A stretch of 10,140 nucleotides of DNA from Pleurotus djamor (taxonomy: Eukaryota > Basidiomycota > Agaricomycetes > Agaricales > Pleurotaceae). The stretch lies in assembly GCA_029747585.1 (NCBI GenBank), contig JAPEVF010001408.1, positions 1 through 10,140 on the forward strand, in the 5' to 3' direction. Shown here piece by piece: positions 1-7,563 of this stretch. Position numbers and translations under genes: made by a program. Below the pieces are notes generated by a model, which saw only the letters and a program-made list of their open reading frames with translations, was not told the DNA's origin and searched no databases. Positions within the stretch are counted from its first letter, which is position 1; every line of letters begins with the position of its first letter.

Positions 1-381
1 CTCAGACTACACTACTTTAGCTCACCTCCTCGTACGCTCTAAACAATAACAGATATAACTTTCGTATGGTATTTATACGATCATGTACAAATGCTGATAT
101 ACCAGAATACCAGTCACCTTCACTCCTAGAGTCTCAGCTCGAACCTCGACGAGCTACCTCGAAGTTTGACGCGTCTCTTCGCGGTTTTCTCGCGTCCTCG
201 TAATCTCATCATCCTCAACCTTCTATATCTTCGCATCAGCCATCCTCGTGCTCGCGAACCGCATTCGCGAAGCCAACAAACCCCTACCGCATCACAACCT
301 CAAACCCACACACTCTTCGCGTACCCCATTGAATCCCTCGAACTCGGCGTGTTCTATCTCGACTAGAACGCGCAACTTATA
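1..381 (+). repeat. 5' LTR, 3' portion (R/U5 side); right border approximate
   Basis: Bases 1-201 are repeated at 9940-10140, so this is the LTR portion continuing past what the 3' copy shows. The right border is not visible by comparison because the 3' copy is cut. CTTATA at 376-381 is a 5/6 match to the inverted complement of the LTR start TGTAAG (9571), and a TGG-starting stretch follows at 384. On that reading the full LTR would be about 750 bp. An alternative end is TACA near 455 (about 824 bp). No long ORF of coding quality is seen here; the small sense frames at 166-366 and 248-496 look like chance. Confidence 0.7.
62..80 (+). promoter_or_regulatory. AT-rich TATA-like segment with small hairpin in LTR
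   Basis: TCGTAT (62-67) and ATACGA (75-80) form a 6-bp inverted repeat around GGTATTT, and the segment includes the TATA-like ATTTATAC. It recurs in the 3' LTR at 10001-10019. It could be part of the core promoter or a processing signal, but the transcription start cannot be placed from sequence alone. Confidence 0.25.
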
Positions 382-383
382 TC

Positions 384-402
384 TGGAGCCCACCGCGAGG
401 GG
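384..402 (+). other. Candidate primer-binding site
   Basis: TGGAGCCCACCGCGAGGGG starts with TGG, the complement of a tRNA CCA end, and lies between the LTR-like terminus at 376-381 and the Gag frame. The reverse complement gives a plausible acceptor strand (GGTGGGC plus discriminator), but the T-arm part does not fold with normal spacing, so no tRNA is assigned. Another TGG stretch at 419 (TGGTCTTGTT) is possible. Confidence 0.35.
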
Positions 403-437
403 TTCAAAACCAGTTCTTGTGGTCTTGTTACCCTTGA

Positions 438-860
438 ACGGGGGTAACGCGTACACATACCATCATTGCGACACCATTCGCCGACACACCTCTTGACCTC
501 CTAGTCCTCCTCGAAAACAACGAGCGGAGAGGATCCCTTGCTTGGCTCCTCACCTTCTTCAGTAGTATCTTCCCCCAGTCGGTCGCTAGCGGCTGGCAAT
601 CATCAGAGGATACTATTGGCTTCCACCTCACCTTCTCCAAGAACGAAGACCCGCTCGAGTTCATCGAAATCCATAGGAATTTTGTCCCGCCAAACGTCCT
701 CGTCAAGTTTATCAGTAACGAATTCCTTCGCGAGCTTCCATCCGCATCATACACCTTCCTCGACGACCTCTCTGACGACGACGACTCCATCAGTTCGGAA
801 CCCTCAGACCGCGCAGTCCAACAAAGTCCGCCAGAACCATCCACTCCTCTACCTTCCACT
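438..860 (+). CDS. In-frame N-terminal extension of Gag without an AUG
   Basis: The Gag frame remains open upstream of the first ATG (861) back to a TGA at 435-437, adding 141 codons. The translation looks like real protein rather than leader: a hydrophobic stretch (LAWLLTFFSSIF), mixed charged helical sequence, then an acidic run (DDLSDDDDS) and a Ser/Pro-rich segment that flows directly into MAARPTS. No ATG occurs in this stretch. ATT at 465-467 is followed by GCG and has A at -3, which is a good initiation context if the codon were ATG. Possible explanations are a lost start codon in this copy, non-AUG initiation, or an upstream exon. It could instead be untranslated, but codon choice resembles the rest of gag. 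Confidence 0.6.
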
Positions 861-3161
861 ATGGCTGCTCGTCCTACATCGTTTCCTCAGCCAGGAGAAC
901 GCACCGCACCGTCGTTTGATGGAAGCCCCGATGACCTCGAACGGTTCTTCCTTCGCATCGAAGCCCTAACACCAGAAGGCGCGACGAACCGTCTGATAAT
1001 TGATGCATGCATCAGCTACTTGTCGCAGCCTTACTACAATATCTTTCGCAGCTGTCCCAAAGCAAGCTCAGCCAATGGGACCTGGGATACCTTCAAGGAG
1101 GCTGTCTATAAGCTGTATCCAGGCTCGAAGAATGGCTCTCGCTACACTCGTGGCGATCTCCTTCGAATTGCGTCCGCTCGCGCTGCTACGCCTATGCGAA
1201 GCCATCTCGACCTCGGAACTTATCAGTGTTCGTTCCTACCTGCAGCTAACTGGTTGCTCGAACACCACGAGATCTCGGAGACCGATGTTGGCACCATCTT
1301 TATTCGCGGAATGGACCCTGAACTTAAGAGGGAAGTTCACCGTCGCCTCATCATCACGCTTCACGACCATCATCCAAACTCTCCATACAGCTTCAAGGAT
1401 ATTCGCGAAGCAGCCGCATTTGTCCTAGGCGGAGGACCAGTCGAGGAACAATCATCCCAGTTCGAGTCTCGACCAATGGAGTCCAACCAGTTCGATTCTC
1501 CACCAGCGGTCAAGCAGGAGGATGCAGGAGTCTCAAAGCTTACTGCTATGCTCGAGACGTTGCTCAACAATCAGGCCAAGCTGGTTGCTCAGCCCCCTCC
1601 TCCTCCTACATTCCCTCCTGTGCCCTATCCCTACCCTCCTCCTCCTACATATCCTGCGTACAGCCAGCCTCCTCCAGCCTTCGCTCAAACGTATGCGGCT
1701 AATCGACCTGCTCCCTTCGCCAACCCTCCCCTACAAGATGCTTCAGCTCCGTTCCAGTCAAGGGGACGAGCTCAAGGTCCGCGAACCAACCCGGGTTGCC
1801 ACTTCTGCGGGCATCCCTCTCATTCGCAAAACTTCTGCGAGGTAGCTCGGGACTACACGCAACGCGGACTGGTAGCAAAGAACGCGTATGGCAAGTGGAT
1901 TCTGCCAACCGGCCAGCAGATCACCCGCGAAATTCCTGGAGAGCACTTTAAGGACCAGATCGACAACTGGCTTCGATCTAACCCACCTCCGCCTTCAGGA
2001 AATCTTCCTCCACCTCCTCCACCTCCTCCACCTGCTGCCCAGAACGTCGCGTCGACCAACTACATCTCCGCGTTCATGCTCGAGGGCGATAAGGAGGATC
2101 TTGGCGAAATCGACCTCGCGACTCTGGAGAATGATTCTCAGTTCGCGGAAATCTTCTTGAAGAAGGTACAAGAAGAGGCAAAGGAAGCATTGAGGAAGAA
2201 AGTCCGTTTTACTGAGCCCTCTACGCGGGTTACGCGTTCTGCTGCTGCGAAGGAGGCCACTACTAGCCAGCCTCCTGCTCATGCTCCGGTTCCCGCCTCT
2301 ACCTCTGCTGACGACTCTATCGCGAAGGCCATCGAAACAGGGTCCTACCCCAATCGCAACCAGTATCGCCTCCAAAGTGCAATCGAAGACTCTGCGGTTC
2401 CCTCTGCTGTTCTTGAACGCGCCCTTGAGACTCCGGTTACTATCACCCAGCGGGAGTTCTTGGCACTCTCGTTTGATGCTCGTAGGGCCCTTCGCGAACT
2501 TATCACCTCGAAGCGAGTTAACGCGGAAGCTCCTTCGACTCATCTTGTATCAGATGCTCTACCCTTCGCGTCGGTCAACCTCAACAGTGCGGTGCAGCAG
2601 AATTCCTCGCCCTTCGACTTCGAGAAGGAACTACACGAGCAAGCGGCAATGACTCTGATGCTCGAGGAGCGACAATCTATGGCAGTTGCGGAGCCGATCC
2701 AACCCCTCCAAGTCATCTACCCCGTCTTCGAGGACACTTGCCGAGCTGAGTGTATCTTGGACGAGGGTTCTCAGATTGTGGCGATGCGAAGGGATGTATG
2801 GGAGTCTATTTGCGTTGGAATCAACCTCGATCGCGGAATGATGATGGAATCCGCCAACAACTCGACCAGCAATACTATTGGCCTCGCGAAGAATGTCAAG
2901 ATGTCGATTGCTGGTATTGACTTCTACCTCCAGATCCAGATTGTCGAGGACGCACCATACGAGGTTCTTCTGGGTCGACCCTTCCACTGCTACGCGAACG
3001 CTACCTCTCGTCACTTTCCCGATGGTCGCCAAGACCTGATCATGCTCGACCCACACACAGGCGATCGAATCATGGTCCCAACCCAGGAACGAGTTCGCAA
3101 ACGAGCTCCTACTCCTACCGACAAGGGAGCGACTTCTTTTCAAGCGTCGAGGAACCTCTGA
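861..3161 (+). CDS. gag-pro: Gag-protease polyprotein (capsid, CCHC nucleocapsid, retropepsin-like protease)
   Basis: From the first AUG this gives 766 residues. Residues about 10-200 are capsid-like, opening with a conserved-looking segment (TAPSFDGSPDDLERFFLRIE) and including FIRGMDPEL. A Pro/Tyr-rich linker spans about 240-290. A CCHC zinc knuckle CX2CX4HX4C occupies 313-326 (CHFCGHPSHSQNFC), and a second proline run follows near 375-390. The protease lies at about 625-740: the catalytic motif is LDEGSQIV with Asp 634, and the downstream hydrophobic-Gly motif is LLGRPF (703-708). Gag forms the particle, the knuckle packages RNA, and the protease matures the polyprotein. Protease in the gag frame rather than the pol frame is a variant arrangement. 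The catalytic loop reads D-E-G-S where D-[ST]-G is usual. The frame ends at TGA 3159-3161, and pol overlaps at -1. An upstream in-frame extension (438-860) suggests 861 may not be the true start. Confidence 0.9.
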   Translation: MAARPTSFPQPGERTAPSFDGSPDDLERFFLRIEALTPEGATNRLIIDACISYLSQPYYNIFRSCPKASSANGTWDTFKEAVYKLYPGSKNGSRYTRGDLLRIASARAATPMRSHLDLGTYQCSFLPAANWLLEHHEISETDVGTIFIRGMDPELKREVHRRLIITLHDHHPNSPYSFKDIREAAAFVLGGGPVEEQSSQFESRPMESNQFDSPPAVKQEDAGVSKLTAMLETLLNNQAKLVAQPPPPPTFPPVPYPYPPPPTYPAYSQPPPAFAQTYAANRPAPFANPPLQDASAPFQSRGRAQGPRTNPGCHFCGHPSHSQNFCEVARDYTQRGLVAKNAYGKWILPTGQQITREIPGEHFKDQIDNWLRSNPPPPSGNLPPPPPPPPPAAQNVASTNYISAFMLEGDKEDLGEIDLATLENDSQFAEIFLKKVQEEAKEALRKKVRFTEPSTRVTRSAAAKEATTSQPPAHAPVPASTSADDSIAKAIETGSYPNRNQYRLQSAIEDSAVPSAVLERALETPVTITQREFLALSFDARRALRELITSKRVNAEAPSTHLVSDALPFASVNLNSAVQQNSSPFDFEKELHEQAAMTLMLEERQSMAVAEPIQPLQVIYPVFEDTCRAECILDEGSQIVAMRRDVWESICVGINLDRGMMMESANNSTSNTIGLAKNVKMSIAGIDFYLQIQIVEDAPYEVLLGRPFHCYANATSRHFPDGRQDLIMLDPHTGDRIMVPTQERVRKRAPTPTDKGATSFQASRNL
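2006..2036 (+). repeat. CCTCCA/CCACCT microsatellite coding poly-proline
   Basis: A short run of CCT/CCA codons in Gag encodes nine consecutive prolines between the zinc knuckle and the protease. It probably varies in length between copies. Similar proline-rich codons occur at 1593-1680. Confidence 0.6.
2921..3161 (+). other. Gag-Pro/Pol overlap, -1 frame, no AUG in pol frame
   Basis: The gag frame ends at 3161 while the pol frame (at -1) is already open from 2921, giving a 241-nt overlap. Because the protease motif LLGRPF ends at 2984, any shift to pol that keeps protease intact must occur between about 2985 and 3159. I find no canonical X XXY YYZ heptamer in gag phase there. The nearest is the T-run TTCTTTT (3134-3140), which allows only partial re-pairing. 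Confidence 0.7.
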
Positions 3162-3169
3162 GGCGAGAC

Positions 3170-6100
3170 GTGAGTTCTTTTAAAATCGTTTCTTCCTTTT
3201 CTTTCATTGTACAAGAGTCTTCTCCTTTTTCTATTTATGATGACCCCCAAACTCCTCCTCGTTCCACACCCCCTCCTACTCGTTCCAAGTCTAATACTGT
3301 ACCATCACCAACTTATGATTCCACCTCTCCCCCCTCGTCCTTTCTCTATGCGCCTATTCCTCCTCCTCCACCTAATTCTGTTTATGGCGAGTTCGCGAAG
3401 AATGAGCCTCTTGTACCAGTATACAATATCTCCACTCTTCCATTTAGTGTTCATGATCGAATCAACATAGTGGTTCAACCTTTATCGCGTGAAGCGTGTC
3501 AGATCTCTGAAGGAGGTCAAGTCCGCTTTACTGACTCGTTTGATATTCATTTCGTAGAACAGCCTTCTACCTCCCCTCCTCGTTCACCTTCAGACTCAAG
3601 TTCTTGTTCCTCTTCTGTTTCTGGTTCCGGTGCTTCAAATCATTGTTCCCCTTCATCCCCTTCTACTTTTCCCTCCTCCTCCTCTCATCATTCCCCTTCT
3701 TCCATTTCTCCTTCAAACCTTTCTCCTCCTCTCGCCTCGTCGTTTCTCAAGACAAAGAAAGCCTACAAGAAAGTCGAAAATCGTATCAAACCCGTCGCCA
3801 CTACCCTTCCGGAGCAGTATCGTATCGTTCGCCGCTCCCCTCCAAACATCCTTGAAGACCTTCGCCCACTTCCTACCCAGCCTCCAGAATTCGTTCCAGG
3901 CGTTCGCTACACGCAAGAACGGCATGATGCACAGGACATCGATCCTGACGGGTGGCTCTCGGCCGAAGAAATCAAGCTTGCTCACTGGATTATTCGCGAA
4001 AACGAGTCAGCATTTGCTTGGACCGAAGAAGAGAAAGGCAGCTTCTCACCAGAATGGTTCGATCCTGTTGTTATCCCCACCATCGAGCATGTACCTTGGG
4101 CTGTACGCAACATGCCTATTCCGCCTGGAATATACGACGAGGTCATTCGAATCATCAAGGACAAGATTGCTTCCGGTGTCTATGAACCTTCGAGCTCGTC
4201 CTATCGCTCAGGTTGGTTTTGCGTCCTGAAGAAGGATGGCAAATCTCTTCGCATCGTCCATGATCTCCGCCCCCTCAATGCTGTCACCATCAAAGACGCT
4301 TCGCTCCCTCCAATTATGGAGACTTATGCTGAGTCTCATGGAGGTCGAGCCTGCTACGCGTTACTGGATCTCTTCGTTGGCTTTGATCAACGGCTTCTTG
4401 CTGAAAGGTCTCGCGATCTCACTACCTTCCAAACTCCAATTGGTGCCCATCGCCTCACGAGCATTCCCATGGGATTCACCAACTCCATGCAAATCCAACA
4501 CGGCGACCTTTGCTTCATCATGCGCGACGAGATGCCACATGTCACGGATCCCTTTGTCGACGACTGCCCCATCAAGGGACCACTCTCCCGCTATGAGCTT
4601 TCAGATGGGACGTACGAGACTATTCCGGAAAACCCATCCATCCGCCGATTCGTCTTCGAGCACTTCACAAACCTCCATCGCGTCATCCACCGAATGAAGA
4701 AGTTTGGGGGAACTTTCTCTGGAGTCAAGCTTCGTATGTGTGTGCAGAAGGCGGCCGTCGTTGGCCATATCTGTTCATACGATGGACGCGAAGCTGATCC
4801 AAAGCGCGTTGAGAAGGTTCGCGATTGGCCTATTCCTCGAGATATCACCGACGTTCGTGGCTTTCTTGGCACCATTGGTGTCATGCGCATCTTCATCAAG
4901 GACTTCGCCATTCATGCTCGACCTCTCGTCCACCTGACGCGTAAGGATGTCCCTTTCGTCTTCGGGCCTGAGCAACTCCAAGCTATGAAGACTCTTTCCC
5001 ATCTTGCCTCGACGTCTCCAGCCCTTCGCGCCATTGATCATCGTTCGCAGCGCGAAGTCATATTGGCAGTAGACTCCTCAGTTATTGCTGTTGGGTTTGT
5101 CCTCTCTCAACTAGGCGGAGACGGAAAGCGGTATCCTTCGCGCTTTGGCTCAATCACTTGGAACGACCGCGAATCCCGGTACTCTCAAGCAAAACTCGAA
5201 CTCTACGGTCTCTTTCGCGCTTTGCTAGCCTGCAAGATATGGCTTGTCGGAGCTCATAACCTAGTCGTTGAAGTCGACGCGAAATACATCAAGGACATGA
5301 TCAACAACCCAGACATTCTTCCTAATGCCGCCATGAATCGTTGGGTTGCCGCTATCCTAACTTTCACCTTCTCACTTCGACATGTTCCTGCCAAAGATCA
5401 CACAGCACCTGATGGCCTTTCGCGACGACGCCGGCTACCTCAAGATTCTATTGACGATGAAGACGTGGAGAGTTGGATTGATGAGGCTTGCGGGTTTCAC
5501 CTTGCGATTCGGAGTCTCTTTCCAAAACTCGATTTCCCCGCGTTCAAGGCCTCGTCTTGGACCAACATCGACTCAGGCGGCACTTGGCTCGTGGACGAAA
5601 CCTCGCCAGAGACCCAGCCAACTGCAGAAGAACTCAAGACCACCATCCCGCGTTCTCCAAAGGCTATTGCGGCTGATAAGCGTATCCAGCTTGTTGACTC
5701 GTACCTCCGCACTGGTTCTCTCCCTCCTGGTCTAGAGAAGGGTCACCTCTCGAAGTTCACTCGTCTCCTCGTTCACTTCTTTGTTCGCGACGGCAAGCTT
5801 TGGCGGAAGAATACTCAGCGTCACCCTCAAGTTTACATCCCTGAGCAGCGTCGACTTCCCCTCATCCGCTACGCTCATGACTCGCTGGGACACAAGGGTA
5901 TCTTTGTTATTCGGACTCGCCTTCTTGATCGCTTCTGGTGGCCTATGCTTGACGCAGACGTTCGATGGTTCGTTAAGAGCTGTCACGAATGCCAAATTCG
6001 CCTCCCCTTCAAACTTCACATTCCTCCTACCCCCACTATTCCACTTTCTCTCATGCGCCGCGTCCACATCGACACTATGCTCATGCCTGTTGCGAACAAA

Positions 6101-6982
6101 TTCAAGTACCTCGTACAAGCTCGATGTTCACTTACCGGCTATCCTGAATGGCGTGCTCTTCGGCGTGAAACTGCCGAAACCCTCGGCCTATTCATCTTCC
6201 AGGAAATACTTTGCCGCTGGGGAGCAGTCGAAGAACTTGTGACCGACAACGGCACCGCTTTCGTCAAGGCCCTCGACTACCTCGCTGAGAAGTACCGCAT
6301 ACGTCATATCCGCATTTCTCCCTACAACTCCCAAGCAAATGGAATCGTCGAGAGGAGTCACCGGAACGTCCGCGATGCCTTGATGAAGACGGTCAATCAC
6401 GATGAGAAGCGATGGGTTGAAGCTTGCCCTGCCGTCTTCTGGGCTGAACGCGTCACAATCTCGAAGGTTACTGGCTACTCCCCATACTACTTAGCCCACG
6501 GCCTCGAACCATTATTTCCCTTCGACATCCACGAAGCCACATATCTCATTCCCTCCCCCTCGTCAACCATCTCCACTTCTGAGCTTCTTGCTCTTCGCGC
6601 TCGTCAGCTCCAAAAGCGTCCTGAGGATCTTGAGAGGGTCCGCGAGCATGTCGTCAAGAACCGACTTGCTTCCCTTGACGATTACTTCAAGCGCTTCGCG
6701 AAGACAATCAAGTCTTATGACTTCAAGCCAGGAGACTTAGTGCTTGTACGCGACAAGCAGAGAGATGGGGACTTATCAGCTAAGCACAAACCTCGATATA
6801 ACGGTCCCATGATTGTGGTTCGTCGAACTGATGGCGGTGCTTATGTTCTTAGTGAACTCGATGGCACCGTGTCATCTCTTCGCTTTTCCGCTTCAAGAGT
6901 CATTCCCTATTTTCCTCGATATCGCCAGCCCCTTCCTGCACCCCTTCCAGCACCCTCAAACGCCTTGGAGGACCCCGCTTAA
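3170..6982 (+). CDS. pol: Pol polyprotein: reverse transcriptase, RNase H, integrase
   Basis: The frame is open from 2921 (after TGA 2918-2920) to TAA 6980-6982. Position 3170 is only a GTG, and the first in-frame ATG is 4112, inside the RT fingers, so Pol is likely made by fusion to Gag-Pro. Numbering from 3170: residues 1-200 are a Ser/Pro-rich linker. RT has LDLFVGFDQ (Asp 400) and FVDD (462-465). RNase H acidic residues are D635, E677, D703 and D748. The integrase zinc domain is H903-X4-H908-X29-C938-X2-C941; the core is D968, D1026, E1061; a GPY/F-like module (RYNGPMIV) lies near 1210. There is no obvious chromodomain. Pol copies element RNA into DNA and inserts it. All catalytic residues are present and no internal stop is seen, so it looks functional. 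RT motif B (SIPMGFTNSMQIQ) departs strongly from the usual MPFGLxNAPxxFQ. Confidence 0.93.
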   Translation: MSSFKIVSSFSFIVQESSPFSIYDDPQTPPRSTPPPTRSKSNTVPSPTYDSTSPPSSFLYAPIPPPPPNSVYGEFAKNEPLVPVYNISTLPFSVHDRINIVVQPLSREACQISEGGQVRFTDSFDIHFVEQPSTSPPRSPSDSSSCSSSVSGSGASNHCSPSSPSTFPSSSSHHSPSSISPSNLSPPLASSFLKTKKAYKKVENRIKPVATTLPEQYRIVRRSPPNILEDLRPLPTQPPEFVPGVRYTQERHDAQDIDPDGWLSAEEIKLAHWIIRENESAFAWTEEEKGSFSPEWFDPVVIPTIEHVPWAVRNMPIPPGIYDEVIRIIKDKIASGVYEPSSSSYRSGWFCVLKKDGKSLRIVHDLRPLNAVTIKDASLPPIMETYAESHGGRACYALLDLFVGFDQRLLAERSRDLTTFQTPIGAHRLTSIPMGFTNSMQIQHGDLCFIMRDEMPHVTDPFVDDCPIKGPLSRYELSDGTYETIPENPSIRRFVFEHFTNLHRVIHRMKKFGGTFSGVKLRMCVQKAAVVGHICSYDGREADPKRVEKVRDWPIPRDITDVRGFLGTIGVMRIFIKDFAIHARPLVHLTRKDVPFVFGPEQLQAMKTLSHLASTSPALRAIDHRSQREVILAVDSSVIAVGFVLSQLGGDGKRYPSRFGSITWNDRESRYSQAKLELYGLFRALLACKIWLVGAHNLVVEVDAKYIKDMINNPDILPNAAMNRWVAAILTFTFSLRHVPAKDHTAPDGLSRRRRLPQDSIDDEDVESWIDEACGFHLAIRSLFPKLDFPAFKASSWTNIDSGGTWLVDETSPETQPTAEELKTTIPRSPKAIAADKRIQLVDSYLRTGSLPPGLEKGHLSKFTRLLVHFFVRDGKLWRKNTQRHPQVYIPEQRRLPLIRYAHDSLGHKGIFVIRTRLLDRFWWPMLDADVRWFVKSCHECQIRLPFKLHIPPTPTIPLSLMRRVHIDTMLMPVANKFKYLVQARCSLTGYPEWRALRRETAETLGLFIFQEILCRWGAVEELVTDNGTAFVKALDYLAEKYRIRHIRISPYNSQANGIVERSHRNVRDALMKTVNHDEKRWVEACPAVFWAERVTISKVTGYSPYYLAHGLEPLFPFDIHEATYLIPSPSSTISTSELLALRARQLQKRPEDLERVREHVVKNRLASLDDYFKRFAKTIKSYDFKPGDLVLVRDKQRDGDLSAKHKPRYNGPMIVVRRTDGGAYVLSELDGTVSSLRFSASRVIPYFPRYRQPLPAPLPAPSNALEDPA
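3597..3740 (+). repeat. Pyrimidine-rich, serine-coding low-complexity tract in Pol linker
   Basis: About 140 bases are dominated by TCT/TCC/CCT/TTC and encode a Ser/Pro-rich segment before the RT. No domain is recognisable. It is probably a disordered linker between protease and RT. Confidence 0.5.
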
Positions 6983-7260
6983 TCATGTCATCTTGATCCT
7001 GCATAGTACCCGTGTACTGTACTATCCTACGCGAGCGTTAGCGCATTGTGGTCCTCGAGATCTGGCGCGAAACCAGCGTGAATTTTTTCCCCTCCAAGGG
7101 TTCGTCCCTTATATTAGCACCATGCCTGTAACCATTGGATCAAATATCATCGCTTTGCTCAAATTATCGTTCCATCCTGCCTGTCTTACCTCTCGATCAT
7201 GCGGATCCTTCAAGGCTGAACCACCTCACCTTCGGTGGTTATGGCATGAGTATATTTGCA
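6983..7260. other. Convergent spacer between pol and antisense gene, no gene recognised
   Basis: This stretch follows the pol stop and would also form the 3' end of the antisense transcript. I see no credible coding region. It holds two perfect 7-bp inverted repeats: ATAGTAC/GTACTAT (7003-7009, 7019-7025) and AACCACC/GGTGGTT (7219-7225, 7234-7240). Either could be a transcript-end or RNA structure, but no defined terminator is recognised. Confidence 0.5.
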
Positions 7261-7436
7261 CCGTATCTGGTCTTCGCGACTCGCCTCGTCTTCGCGTGTC
7301 ATCTAGTCTTCGCAGCTCGTCTCGCCGTCGCGTCTTATCTCGTCTTCGTGTCATATCTCGTCTTCGCGTCATATCTCGTCTTCGTGTCATATTCTTCGCG
7401 ACATATCTCGTCTTCGCGTCATCCATCGTCTTTGCG
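7261..7436. repeat. Tandem array, about ten copies of an 18-bp unit
   Basis: The consensus is TCATATCTCGTCTTCGCG. Copies start at 7261, 7279, 7297, 7315, 7333, 7351, 7369, 7387 (14 nt, four bases short), 7401 and 7419. The central copies are near identical and the outer ones degraded. Each unit ends in TTCGCG or a one-base variant. Because 18 is a multiple of three, open frames cross the array on both strands (minus strand repeating MTRRRD), but these look like a by-product of the repeat. The array lies in the convergent spacer. Confidence 0.85.
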
Positions 7437-7563
7437 TCATGCTGCAAGCTTATACGGATGAATTCAAGGCTTCTACAACCTATGCTACTGGGTATACCAA
7501 CTCAGGATCCTACACCTAGCAACCAGCCGTCTTCATCATTGATCTCCACACCTACATCTCGGT

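Noticed and set aside
1..437. tRNA or other RNA gene in the leader or LTR
   Set aside because: No cloverleaf or A/B box pair could be built. The GGTTCAAAACC at 401-411 is only loosely like a B box.
428..859. 143-codon minus-strand ORF upstream of gag
   Set aside because: It is a shadow of the in-frame Gag extension, whose translation is much more protein-like.
3170..3206. GTGAGT donor-like site at 3170 as an intron joining gag to pol
   Set aside because: It lies after the gag stop at 3159, so splicing from here could not fuse the frames, and the pol frame is open through it anyway. The nearest AG is not a good YAG acceptor.
7261..7436. CRISPR-like array
   Set aside because: The units are contiguous with no spacers, and the context is a fungal retroelement.
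7226..7447. Minus-strand ORF with repeated MTRRRD
   Set aside because: The arginine-rich pattern is produced by the tandem array itself. No conserved flank or start context supports it as a gene.
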